From contig DCFQ01000107.1 in NCBI GenBank assembly GCA_002319915.1, positions 881-31,841 of the forward strand: DNA of 30,961 bases, given 5' to 3'. Under the pieces are notes generated by a model, which saw nothing but the letters and a program-made list of their open reading frames with translations, was not told the origin of the DNA and searched no databases. Of the stretch, positions 17,967 through 26,323 are shown in pieces; positions within the stretch are counted from its first letter, which is position 1; the number at the start of each line of letters is the position of its first letter. Made by a program: the position numbers and the translations under genes. Source of the DNA: Bacteroidales bacterium UBA1800 (GTDB lineage Bacteria; Bacteroidota; Bacteroidia; Bacteroidales; VadinHA17).

Positions 17967-20681
17967 TCATGCAATAAATGGGTTGAACCTCAATGCCGCG
18001 CTGCATTTTGGACATTTATCGATCAGGAAGGCATCCTCCCAGGCTTCAACAGGTAATTCGAGACAAGCTGATTGCTCAGGCGAAAGTGCTGCATTTGCTC
18101 TTAGTTCTTCTATTGTGGTCATTACCGTTGCCGGAGGGACAAAACGATGCCCGCAGATCGGACAGTCTGCTGAATGATCCTGAAATTGGCCAAGCTCCAG
18201 ATCCCAGATTTTCCTGACAGAGGCAATGGCTGGACCTTGTCGCAGCTTGTTCATACCCGAATTCAAAAAGAGAACTTCACCGGATTCACAACCAGCGACA
18301 ATGGTATTTCCCAGGAGCGACATTGCCTGGATTTTTGAACTGACAATAAGTTCCGATATTTTCCTCCCTGTTGCAATATCCCAGATTATAAGGCAATTAT
18401 TGAACGATCCGGATAAAACCAGTTTGCAATCAGGCGTCAGTATAACACTGGAAATGTGGTCGCTCTGGCCTTCCAGGACTTTTGTTTCCCTGAAGGTGGC
18501 AATCTCCCAGAGAATACAGGCTCCGTCTTCACATCCGGCCATGGCAAACCTGCCATCAGGAGACATGGCAATTGAAGAAACAGTGGAATTAGGTCCCCTG
18601 GTTGACTTTATTACCTTACCCGTTGACAATTCCCACAGGAACCACATTTTATCCAGCGAAGCCGATAAAACCACTTTCCCATCCGGGCTTATCGCAAATG
18701 CAGTAATCTGCGCAGTGGGCTTAAAAAGAGATGGCAAGACCTCCTTTGAACCCAGATCATAAATTGCACAATCAATATCATTGGCAACGGACATGGCCAA
18801 TTTCCCATTTGGAGCGATTGCCAATGCACTGATCCTTCCCCTGTAATGACCAACGAACTCCTTAATACGCTTCCCGGACCACAGTTCATCTAACGCACAG
18901 GATCCACCTATTTCTCCTGATAAGAGCATTTTTCTGTCGGGTGTAAGCAATATCTTCCAATCAGCATATGGCCGATGGACTTTCTTAATTGCCTGGCCCG
19001 TTTTAAGATCCAGGAACGAACGCGTACCAAAAACACTTGTCGCCACTACCACATCCTCGCCTTCGTCTATCTTCAAATCCAATACCATTCCGGAACGATC
19101 CTTACGCCTTTCATCCAGGTTGAATTTATTTGACCCTTTACTCGTAGTTATGTCCCATAGCAGGCATGTCCGGTCTTCAGATGCAGTTATTGCTTTTTCG
19201 CCGTTTGGGGTTATGGCAACAGAATTGACAAATCCTGCGTGCCCGGTCAGTGTCTTTAATACCTGCCATGAATCAAGATCCCATAAATCGCAGATGTTAT
19301 CGTATGATCCGCACAGGGCCATCTTAAAATCTGCAGTAACAGCCAAAGACTTGTAATTTAAGACAAGTCCTTTTGTCTTTTCTATTATTTCTCCACCTAA
19401 AAGATCCCAGACAAACAGACCTGCCCTGGTTCCGATAAGAGCCTTTTTCCAGTCCGGAGCAGGCAAAATGGATTGGACACCCTGTTTCCCTTTCAGCGTC
19501 TTCAGGGCTTTTGATGTTGTAAGGTCCCAGAATATGCAAGTGCCATCCATAAAGGACGCACTCAAAGCCATACTTCCGTCAGGGCTCATTGCAACGGACT
19601 GAATCCCGGAATCATGACCGTATAGTCTGGAAATTATTTCCCCCGTTGTAAGATCCCGGAGTACGCAGGTTTTGTCTTCAGATCCGGAAAAGGCTTTGCT
19701 CCCGTCAGCTGTTATTGCAACTGCCCAAACCCAGCTTTCGTGGCCTTGATATATTCTTAAAGGCCTCCCGGTTGTCAGGTCCCACTGGATGCAGGTATGA
19801 TCATTGGAACCGGAGTAAGCCATTTTCCTGTCGGCAGTTATAGCAATTGAGAGGACCTCAGCGGTATGTCCCTGCAGAGTTTTCAGGGCCTCACCCGTAT
19901 CAAGATCCCAAAGAATACAGCTTTTGTCAGATGAGCCTGTAAGGGCAACCTTACTATCAGCAGAAATTGTGATCGATTTGGCCTTGTCGACATGTCCGTT
20001 AAGTGCCTTTAATATCTGAGGCCTGGGTATCCAGTCGAAACGAGTATCATTCGCTCTTAAGATAAGATGCGGATACTCTTCCAATTTAACAGACCCTGCC
20101 GAATTTCCGACCGGACCCTCCGCGGCGTAATTCCAGGCTTGCTGGTGAGCGAAGAAAGATATCTCCTTTGCACAATGCTGTAAATTTCCAGCCTCTTTAC
20201 CAAGAAAGGTCAGGAAATCCTTTAGCCGGTCAGACCTGTTTGTCTCATTCTTGGTTCGGAGGATCTCCTTTTCGATCTGGTCCTCTGTCCAGGGCCTGGT
20301 GCTTTCCGGAATATCAATATCACAGATATTTAGCCGTCCTTTGGCACAATAGATCAAATCTAGTGCATATTTATCCAAACCTGCCTGCTTAGCGATTTCC
20401 CTGTCGTTTGCTGTTTGATTATCAGGAATTGATTTTAGCAGATCATTAAAATCCCTGATAAGATCGTAAGTTCTTTCAATAGCAGATTTTGCCTGAATAA
20501 AATCGAGGCCGCAAAGGGTATTTGTAGCCTCATCCCACATCCCGGCCCTGGTCTGCTGCCATGGCAGCTCCACACACTTCCGGATATTGGGCTCCTTACG
20601 CAGGTCACCGTCAGAAAAAAGAGGCTTGCCTGTGAAGTAGTTTGCCAGACAGGAGTGGTACTTCTGCTTTGCGGAAGGCAT
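17967..20681 (-). CDS. STAND-type adapter fused to 14 WD40 repeats and a C-terminal zinc ribbon
   Basis: ATG 20681 is preferred over GTG 20687 because it puts the KYH..LANYF adapter at residue 7, exactly as in the TPR gene at 28488. The adapter (7-~70: CLANYF, PLF.D.DL, RK.VE.PWQ, LDFIQAK) is the helical segment that in one-piece DUF4062-NACHT proteins links the NTPase to its sensor. After a helical stretch, about 14 WD40-like blades follow (typical SGS.D..C..WDL.TG), enough for two seven-blade propellers; blades 5, 8, 9 and 14 are weak. The C-terminus has two CxxC pairs (CPICGHRF and KCPKCSAALRFNPF), a zinc-ribbon end that I recall from such proteins. There is no NTPase. It follows the RelA-SLOG-RyR gene by 21 bp on the same strand. 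Probable role: a sensor subunit acting with a separate STAND core. Confidence 0.85.
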   Translation of the reverse strand: MPSAKQKYHSCLANYFTGKPLFSDGDLRKEPNIRKCVELPWQQTRAGMWDEATNTLCGLDFIQAKSAIERTYDLIRDFNDLLKSIPDNQTANDREIAKQAGLDKYALDLIYCAKGRLNICDIDIPESTRPWTEDQIEKEILRTKNETNRSDRLKDFLTFLGKEAGNLQHCAKEISFFAHQQAWNYAAEGPVGNSAGSVKLEEYPHLILRANDTRFDWIPRPQILKALNGHVDKAKSITISADSKVALTGSSDKSCILWDLDTGEALKTLQGHTAEVLSIAITADRKMAYSGSNDHTCIQWDLTTGRPLRIYQGHESWVWAVAITADGSKAFSGSEDKTCVLRDLTTGEIISRLYGHDSGIQSVAMSPDGSMALSASFMDGTCIFWDLTTSKALKTLKGKQGVQSILPAPDWKKALIGTRAGLFVWDLLGGEIIEKTKGLVLNYKSLAVTADFKMALCGSYDNICDLWDLDSWQVLKTLTGHAGFVNSVAITPNGEKAITASEDRTCLLWDITTSKGSNKFNLDERRKDRSGMVLDLKIDEGEDVVVATSVFGTRSFLDLKTGQAIKKVHRPYADWKILLTPDRKMLLSGEIGGSCALDELWSGKRIKEFVGHYRGRISALAIAPNGKLAMSVANDIDCAIYDLGSKEVLPSLFKPTAQITAFAISPDGKVVLSASLDKMWFLWELSTGKVIKSTRGPNSTVSSIAMSPDGRFAMAGCEDGACILWEIATFRETKVLEGQSDHISSVILTPDCKLVLSGSFNNCLIIWDIATGRKISELIVSSKIQAMSLLGNTIVAGCESGEVLFLNSGMNKLRQGPAIASVRKIWDLELGQFQDHSADCPICGHRFVPPATVMTTIEELRANAALSPEQSACLELPVEAWEDAFLIDKCPKCSAALRFNPFIA

Positions 20682-20702
20682 GGTCACGTTGACTATTCAC
20701 TT

Positions 20703-23321
20703 TTATTTTTTATTTTCATACACCTCATATCCTATCTCTGCGAGGAGCTTAGGGATATTCCTGACCGGCTTGTAATCATACTCTTTAGTTCTGTCATCCA
20801 GTGAAGTCCATGGCACAAGGCAGGGATTCAGCTTCCTGGCTATGTCTTTAGGGCCGCAGCGCCATCCGGCAAGCAGCCTTTCGGCATTCCACCTGGCATG
20901 TTCGAGCATTGCCAGGAAATCAAATTGTGAATGACCCTGATCGTCCTTCACCTTGTCCGACAGATTAGCTTCCAGATCATAAATGACAGGGGTTGTGGCT
21001 TTTCTGATGCTCAAACCGGCTCTCCCGAGCATATGTTCATAAAATGAGACCTGCCTGATGTTGGATGCCTTCAGTGCATCGCTCAGATTATCCCATGGCA
21101 TAAGAACCTTGTATTTATTGATGTCCTCTGACTCAGACTTAAACTCCTTAAGGTCATCTTCCCTGTAGAAATCGTGCACTTTCGGGGCAAGGATCTTTAT
21201 TTCATCGGGGGTGAGGTCTGTCACCGCATTTTGATTGACCAGCGCCCAGAGCGTCAAAGGATCGTTCGGCAGGATCAGGAGATTCGGATGGTCCTTCCAT
21301 GTCCTGTCCTGCACGAACTCCGACACTGCCCGTCCGCTGTAAGCCACCAGGGCCACTTTCGCTCCCAGTGAAAGAGCTATTTTATACTCCAAAGTTGCGA
21401 TCCGGCCGCCATCGATCCCGATGAGGATCACATCCTGCGGATCAATCCCGTTTGAAATAAGGTCGGCCCAGCAGACAAGGATATCAAATGCTGTAAAATT
21501 ATCCGACGGAGTCGTGAAATGATTGTCATAATGGTCCGACTTCTTTGCATTGTACGGAAGAGTCTGAGGGAGATAAGAATCCAGTTCGAAATTTCCATTC
21601 ATCTCTGCCTTGACCTCTCCCGTAAGCCCGGGAATGCCTGCAGTGGTCCCGCCGCTTATGATGGTTCCGCTGAAGTTATTCATGACCTCTCTTAGATATT
21701 CCCGGTAATCTTCCACTTTTGAGGCATCCATATCTGATGCACCGCCGGCTATCAGAATGACAGGCGCCTTAACTGGATTTTTGTTGATCCTGTAGCGGTT
21801 CACGTTCTTAAGGTACTTGTCGCGCAGGGCCCCCTTTGATGCCACGCACATGGCAATGTTCAGGTAAAGGCTCACTTCCCTTGTGAGTGATGTATTGGTA
21901 TCTTTCAAATTACTTACAAGTGATATCTCTGAATCCGCCGATGAACGGCTGATGAGGTACCTGCCGTTTATTATGGTTTCAGCAGCCCTGGCATACTCGC
22001 CAATGCATTCATCTTCATTGCTGAGAAATATATGAATATGACCGATGGCAAATAGTGCCGGCAGACGTTCTATCCCAATATGTATCAATTCCTTCAGCTT
22101 CGGAACAGCCTGGCACAGCTCTGACCTGAAGAGCCCGATACTATAACCGGAAGTCTGATGGTTCATGAGTACCAGTGATTCCATCATTGCGGTGAGGTAA
22201 AGAGGATTTCCGGGGATCAGGGTGTGTGCTTTTGCAAAAAGTGCAGCGCTTTTGGTCCTTTCCTGGAAAATATTCTGGAGAAGCCTGCCGGCGCGATAAT
22301 AAATGTAGCTTATCTCTTCCGTGTTTTCGTTCCTCTCTTCTTCACTGATGCTTTCAATTTCCTTGATCGTATTTTCGATAAGGTCCATCCCTTCGTCGTA
22401 ATCGGTTGACTGACTATCAGCAGCAGCTGATCTCGTTTTTACCAGACCATATTCAAAATTAAGCTTGAGCTTCAGGGTTTTGTTTTTCAGCGCTAGATAC
22501 TGCAATGGTTCCAGCAGTCTCAACGCAGCCGGGAAATCGTCAGAGGCTCTGTACAGGGCAGACAATGACAGGCAGGTCCTGACAAGCTCGTTTGGATTAT
22601 CCCCCAGCACCGAAATCAATGTTTTAAACTTCAATATGTCATCATCGACTGTTTTCTTCTCATGCTGAAGCTCATAGATCTTAACAAGCGAATCAATTTC
22701 TTCGGCCATGCCGGCAAATTTCCTGTCGGCATTCTCGAGCATTGCTGAAAGCTCGGCCGCTTCCCTTTTCCAGGCATCTGGTATGTTAAGCGGTGTTTTA
22801 TAAATTCTGTCATGCGAGATATCGGCCCAGATATGCTCAGCCAGAGTCCTGACCTGTATCTCGGCTTTCAGTTCCCTGAATTTCCTGTCGACCGCGATCC
22901 CAAGGATCTCATCTTTCCTGGGAGTAACAATGTAGTGTATTGAACGGTAACCAAATTCATTGACCTGCAGCCTTGATCTTAGATCGAGGCTGTTGGCTTC
23001 ATCAATCTCGAAGTTTTCCTTTATGAAATCGCCAACCTTTTTGACCTGCCTTTCAAAATGGACAACAATCCTTGCCCCGCAAAGATCCGTGACATCCCTG
23101 ATCGGATTTTTGTACTTGTCTTTCTGGATTATCTTGTTGGCAAAGCTGAGAAGGCTCTTTGCACGGGCCTCTGCAAAGCCCATGAACCCAAACGTTCTGA
23201 TCGCTGCATCGAGTATCTTTTTGATCAGCCTCGCATATTCTGCAAAATCCTCCTCCCTGCTCTTGAATTCCTCAATGAATTCGACCTGTTTTTCAATCGG
23301 GATGTTCCTTTTCTTTTCCAT
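20703..23321 (-). CDS. RelA/SpoT-like nucleotide synthetase fused to TPR-like, SLOG and RyR domains
   Basis: The 872-residue protein has a RelA/SpoT synthetase domain at ~40-180: IRDVTDLCGARIV with Asp79, GYRSIHY (124-130), and AEIQVRT with Glu154 followed by HIWADISHDRIYK. The metal and base-contacting positions I can identify are present, so activity is plausible. There is no HD hydrolase domain. Residues 235-510 are helical and TPR-like. A SLOG (TRPM/LSDAT-type) Rossmannoid domain starts at 518 (APVILIAGGASDM, then TIISGGTTAGIPG, then VILIGIDGGRIATLEYKIALS). The end carries paired RyR-like repeats: a weak copy around 735-790 (MPWDNL ... ASNIRQV) and a clear one from Glu807 (EHARW, AGWRCG, PWTSL, TKEYDY). 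It could both make and sense a nucleotide messenger. The product (ppGpp, ppApp or other) is unknown. Confidence 0.85.
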   Translation of the reverse strand: MEKKRNIPIEKQVEFIEEFKSREEDFAEYARLIKKILDAAIRTFGFMGFAEARAKSLLSFANKIIQKDKYKNPIRDVTDLCGARIVVHFERQVKKVGDFIKENFEIDEANSLDLRSRLQVNEFGYRSIHYIVTPRKDEILGIAVDRKFRELKAEIQVRTLAEHIWADISHDRIYKTPLNIPDAWKREAAELSAMLENADRKFAGMAEEIDSLVKIYELQHEKKTVDDDILKFKTLISVLGDNPNELVRTCLSLSALYRASDDFPAALRLLEPLQYLALKNKTLKLKLNFEYGLVKTRSAAADSQSTDYDEGMDLIENTIKEIESISEEERNENTEEISYIYYRAGRLLQNIFQERTKSAALFAKAHTLIPGNPLYLTAMMESLVLMNHQTSGYSIGLFRSELCQAVPKLKELIHIGIERLPALFAIGHIHIFLSNEDECIGEYARAAETIINGRYLISRSSADSEISLVSNLKDTNTSLTREVSLYLNIAMCVASKGALRDKYLKNVNRYRINKNPVKAPVILIAGGASDMDASKVEDYREYLREVMNNFSGTIISGGTTAGIPGLTGEVKAEMNGNFELDSYLPQTLPYNAKKSDHYDNHFTTPSDNFTAFDILVCWADLISNGIDPQDVILIGIDGGRIATLEYKIALSLGAKVALVAYSGRAVSEFVQDRTWKDHPNLLILPNDPLTLWALVNQNAVTDLTPDEIKILAPKVHDFYREDDLKEFKSESEDINKYKVLMPWDNLSDALKASNIRQVSFYEHMLGRAGLSIRKATTPVIYDLEANLSDKVKDDQGHSQFDFLAMLEHARWNAERLLAGWRCGPKDIARKLNPCLVPWTSLDDRTKEYDYKPVRNIPKLLAEIGYEVYENKK

Positions 23322-23360
23322 AGTTTCCGATATTGAGATTATATTGTTTAAGTAATTCAG

Positions 23361-23376
23361 CCCGGTTTCAACCGGG
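23361..23376. repeat. Small hairpin (CCCGGTT/AACCGGG) in the RelA-AAA gap
   Basis: A perfect 7-bp stem with a 2-nt TC loop lies in the 236-bp gap 23322-23557 between two same-strand genes. There is no U-run on the minus-strand side. It resembles the accggg-type hairpin at 2401, so a dispersed repeat is as likely as a weak terminator. The rest of the gap holds no gene. A promoter for the RelA-SLOG-RyR gene may lie in it, but I see no clear consensus. Confidence 0.4.
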
Positions 23377-23557
23377 AAATCATTTAAAATGACAATGTTT
23401 CAAGATGGGTTTTTGCAGGATTGTCTCAAAAAGTAAACATTACCCGCAATGGTCCGCCAGGCAAATGCAAAAAGCATAAAGGGAGAGAGACGCTTTGCAA
23501 ACTTTGTGATATTCCCGTAACGACAATCCCTGCACATATTAAATAATTCTCATTTCC

Positions 23558-26164
23558 TCATTCTTTAACAATACCAAGCCCGACCTTTTCGAGAAATTCC
23601 CTGTACCTGGCCACCTGGTCCCTGTCTTTATCCCTGTCGTCCTCGCTCAGCCGGGGATCATCATAATCCACCAGGCAGTTGTGGACTTTGCTGTAATCAT
23701 CCCTTATTTCACCGTAACGCCAGTCGTTCCTGTAATAGAATTCACACCAAAGCCTGTGCTCTTCACCGGCCATTATTTCCAGAATTTTATTTCCATCTTT
23801 CTTAATAAGCCGGAGATATTGCTCTTTGCTCAGTACGCCGTCCCCAGCAGCAGATATAACCTTTAATCCCGCTTTCCCAAGAACGATCGGGATCCGGGCG
23901 GCGGCGTCCACGTTACTGGCCTTGATAAAAACAGGAAGGATCTCATATTCTGCCACATACTCCGGATTTTTGGCTTTTGCCGCTGACTTCCATGCATAAT
24001 GTATCGCCCTGGCTATCGGCTCAATATTCTCCTGGACCAGCTGCGATTCATTCATGCTTTTCAGGAATGAGGAAACATCCCCGACATATAGCTCCAGAAC
24101 CTGGTTGCCAGGCAAATGGCTCCGGAGTATCTTTCTTCCCCCGCTGTTTTCCTTAAGGGTTTTAAGAAGATTTGTGAGCGATCGGGCCCCATGAGAGTAT
24201 TTATCCGCTTTGATCAGAGCATTCAGAAGTCCATGGTCAATTTCGGGATGATCGGTTGCAGAAAGCCCAAGGATACTCCGGATGAAGAGTGCGCGTCTTA
24301 TAGGAAAACACAGGTCAGAAGGATCGGGCAGACACTCCAGCTCCGGGGTTGTCATCATGGTCTGGTTAGGCCCCAGTACATTTATGTATCCATGCATCCT
24401 GCTGGCAAAATCCGGACCTTTTTTGTACCTGAAAAGGGCAGCTTTCTGAGGATCCCCGGACTTTCCGAGATTTACGAATGTCTGCATACCCGGACATGTC
24501 GCACCCGCGAAGACCATAATGCATTTGCCGAGGGTATGTGTGATCTGCCCTTCCTGGAAAGTTCCATCCTGCATCGGTGCGAGAAGGTATTGGAGGTAAT
24601 CATATTCCTTTGAATCGAACTCATCCCAGAAGACCACAGGGATGGCCCCTTTCAGCACTTCATCCCTCACCTGGTGAAAAGCCCCGATCAGGTCGGCCGG
24701 ACCAGAAAACTGCGAAATATTGAACTCAAGAAAAGGCGTTTCATGACCCAGGACCCCTTTTGCGATCTCCCTCACGCCGAAGGACTTGCCTGATCCAGGG
24801 GGACCGAAAACAGCAATAGATAATGGATTGCTGAAGCTTTTCTGGACCTTGTAGCTTTCTATAAGCTTCCTTATAATCCGGAAGCTTTCGATCTCCGTCC
24901 TGTCAACAGTGAACAGCTTCCTGAGGCTCAGTGATGGGATATTGTTCAGTACAATGGGTCCGTTAAGGGCAACGTTCCGGGCAATTGCATAGAGAGGTCC
25001 GTCTGCCGGAATTCCGGAAGAACGGTAATTATCAAGGAGAATGTTCCATTTCCTGTTCAGGAATGACGGATCATCCTCAGGAGAAGGGATAAATGCTGAT
25101 GAAAAAGACACAGCCTGACCCGGGGCTGCATCTCTTATTTCCCGGGCGGGCAGCCCGATACCTTTTGGGGAAACGAGGTACCCTGTTTCAATAAACCTGC
25201 GAACCGCAGCAAGGCCGCTTTTTATTGAATCTTCCATCCTGTAGTCATCCCCTGCCCTGGTAAGATCCAGTGAAGAAGCAAATGCTGCGGTGAAGCATGA
25301 CATGAGTCCGATTACTCCGCCTTGCCTTGATCCTTCCCATTCATTCTCAAGATTTTTCGGATCAAATATCAGCCTGTATATCATTGATCCGTCAGGCTTC
25401 CTTATCACAAGGAGTGCCCCGGCAGTGCCTACGTTAACCACCAGAAAATTCGTATTCTTCAACGCTGCCAGCCTGCTGTTTGTTTTCAGCTCGTAAACCA
25501 GGTCAAGGGCCGTTTGCTCCCAGGAGATCTTCGTTGATATCCTCGCATCCTGTTTACGGATATCATTGACCGATACAACAGTAACCAGGTTGATATTTCC
25601 CCTGACGGAGTCCTCAAGGAGTTCCATCCAGAGTTCACCCTTCCCAATGTCGCCGCTTTTTTTGCAGATAACCATTACAGGGCCGTCAGGATTTGATACG
25701 GATCTCATGCAAAGACTGCCCATGGATGGCCATGCTTTCCTGTTTGTGTGCGAACCGAAATCCATGCCTGCATCATCAATCACCACAATATCAGGTCCCG
25801 GGAGTTTCCTGGATTTGTCAACCGGAGGATAAACAAATTTTCCGGTGAATGTTCCGAATCCGAACTGCTGATTAATCTTCCATATCTTCCTGTCCTTTTC
25901 CTTAAAGCAATCCAGTGAGGCATAACTGCAATTCTGGCCGGGGAGCTTGTTAAAAAGTTTCGGGTCATGCCCGAAGCAGACATATTCCGGGCCCTCAAAT
26001 CCTGACAAAAAGCTGTAAATGAGAAAGGCGCCGCCTTTCAGACTGGCAGTGCGGGTCCCTGGTTTAGTCCCGGGTGAATCGGAAAAGTTCCTTTCGCCAG
26101 GAATTATGTAATTATCGAGCGCTATATCTCCTAAAATAAGGAAGGTTTTTTTCCCGGAAGGCAT
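23558..26164 (-). CDS. Ribokinase-like (PfkB-type) domain fused to AAA+ ATPase and RyR module
   Basis: The 868-residue protein opens with a PfkB/ribokinase-like domain (1-~330): FLILGDIALDNYI at the first strand, PDIVVIDDAG, FLVVNVGTAGALLV, and GGVIGLMSCFTAAFA where active sugar kinases have GAGD..; the catalytic aspartate seems to be missing, so this may be a ligand-binding pseudokinase. An AAA+ domain follows with Walker A GPPGSGKS (454-461), Walker B VVFWDEFDS (511-518), and a sensor-like VFAGATCPGM. The C-terminus carries paired RyR-like repeats: a weak copy (IHYAW ... KASNVDA ... LGKAGL) and a clear one from Glu802 (EHRLW, NDWRYG, DKDRDQV). It is the first gene of the minus-strand RyR/WD40 row and is divergent from the STAND gene over 159 bp. 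Confidence 0.83.
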   Translation of the reverse strand: MPSGKKTFLILGDIALDNYIIPGERNFSDSPGTKPGTRTASLKGGAFLIYSFLSGFEGPEYVCFGHDPKLFNKLPGQNCSYASLDCFKEKDRKIWKINQQFGFGTFTGKFVYPPVDKSRKLPGPDIVVIDDAGMDFGSHTNRKAWPSMGSLCMRSVSNPDGPVMVICKKSGDIGKGELWMELLEDSVRGNINLVTVVSVNDIRKQDARISTKISWEQTALDLVYELKTNSRLAALKNTNFLVVNVGTAGALLVIRKPDGSMIYRLIFDPKNLENEWEGSRQGGVIGLMSCFTAAFASSLDLTRAGDDYRMEDSIKSGLAAVRRFIETGYLVSPKGIGLPAREIRDAAPGQAVSFSSAFIPSPEDDPSFLNRKWNILLDNYRSSGIPADGPLYAIARNVALNGPIVLNNIPSLSLRKLFTVDRTEIESFRIIRKLIESYKVQKSFSNPLSIAVFGPPGSGKSFGVREIAKGVLGHETPFLEFNISQFSGPADLIGAFHQVRDEVLKGAIPVVFWDEFDSKEYDYLQYLLAPMQDGTFQEGQITHTLGKCIMVFAGATCPGMQTFVNLGKSGDPQKAALFRYKKGPDFASRMHGYINVLGPNQTMMTTPELECLPDPSDLCFPIRRALFIRSILGLSATDHPEIDHGLLNALIKADKYSHGARSLTNLLKTLKENSGGRKILRSHLPGNQVLELYVGDVSSFLKSMNESQLVQENIEPIARAIHYAWKSAAKAKNPEYVAEYEILPVFIKASNVDAAARIPIVLGKAGLKVISAAGDGVLSKEQYLRLIKKDGNKILEIMAGEEHRLWCEFYYRNDWRYGEIRDDYSKVHNCLVDYDDPRLSEDDRDKDRDQVARYREFLEKVGLGIVKE

Positions 26165-26275
26165 TTGATTTCAGTTTTACAGATTTATCAAAGCTTATAC
26201 AACAGATCCCAACTTGTGAAGAGTGTTTAGTAAAAATAAAGAAATCTTTGTACATTTATCTTCCTTAAAACAAAA

Positions 26276-26307
26276 TTGACTTTCTGATCCGTTAGATTCT
26301 AAATTTT
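26276..26307 (+). promoter_or_regulatory. Candidate promoter for the STAND gene
   Basis: TTG at 26276-26278 and TAAATTTT at 26300-26307 (one mismatch to TAnnTTTG) are separated by 21 nt, an acceptable Bacteroidota spacing, and end 16 nt before ATG 26324. The region is very AT-rich, so chance matches are easy. Confidence 0.3.
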
Positions 26308-26323
26308 TAAAATCTCATTTTAC

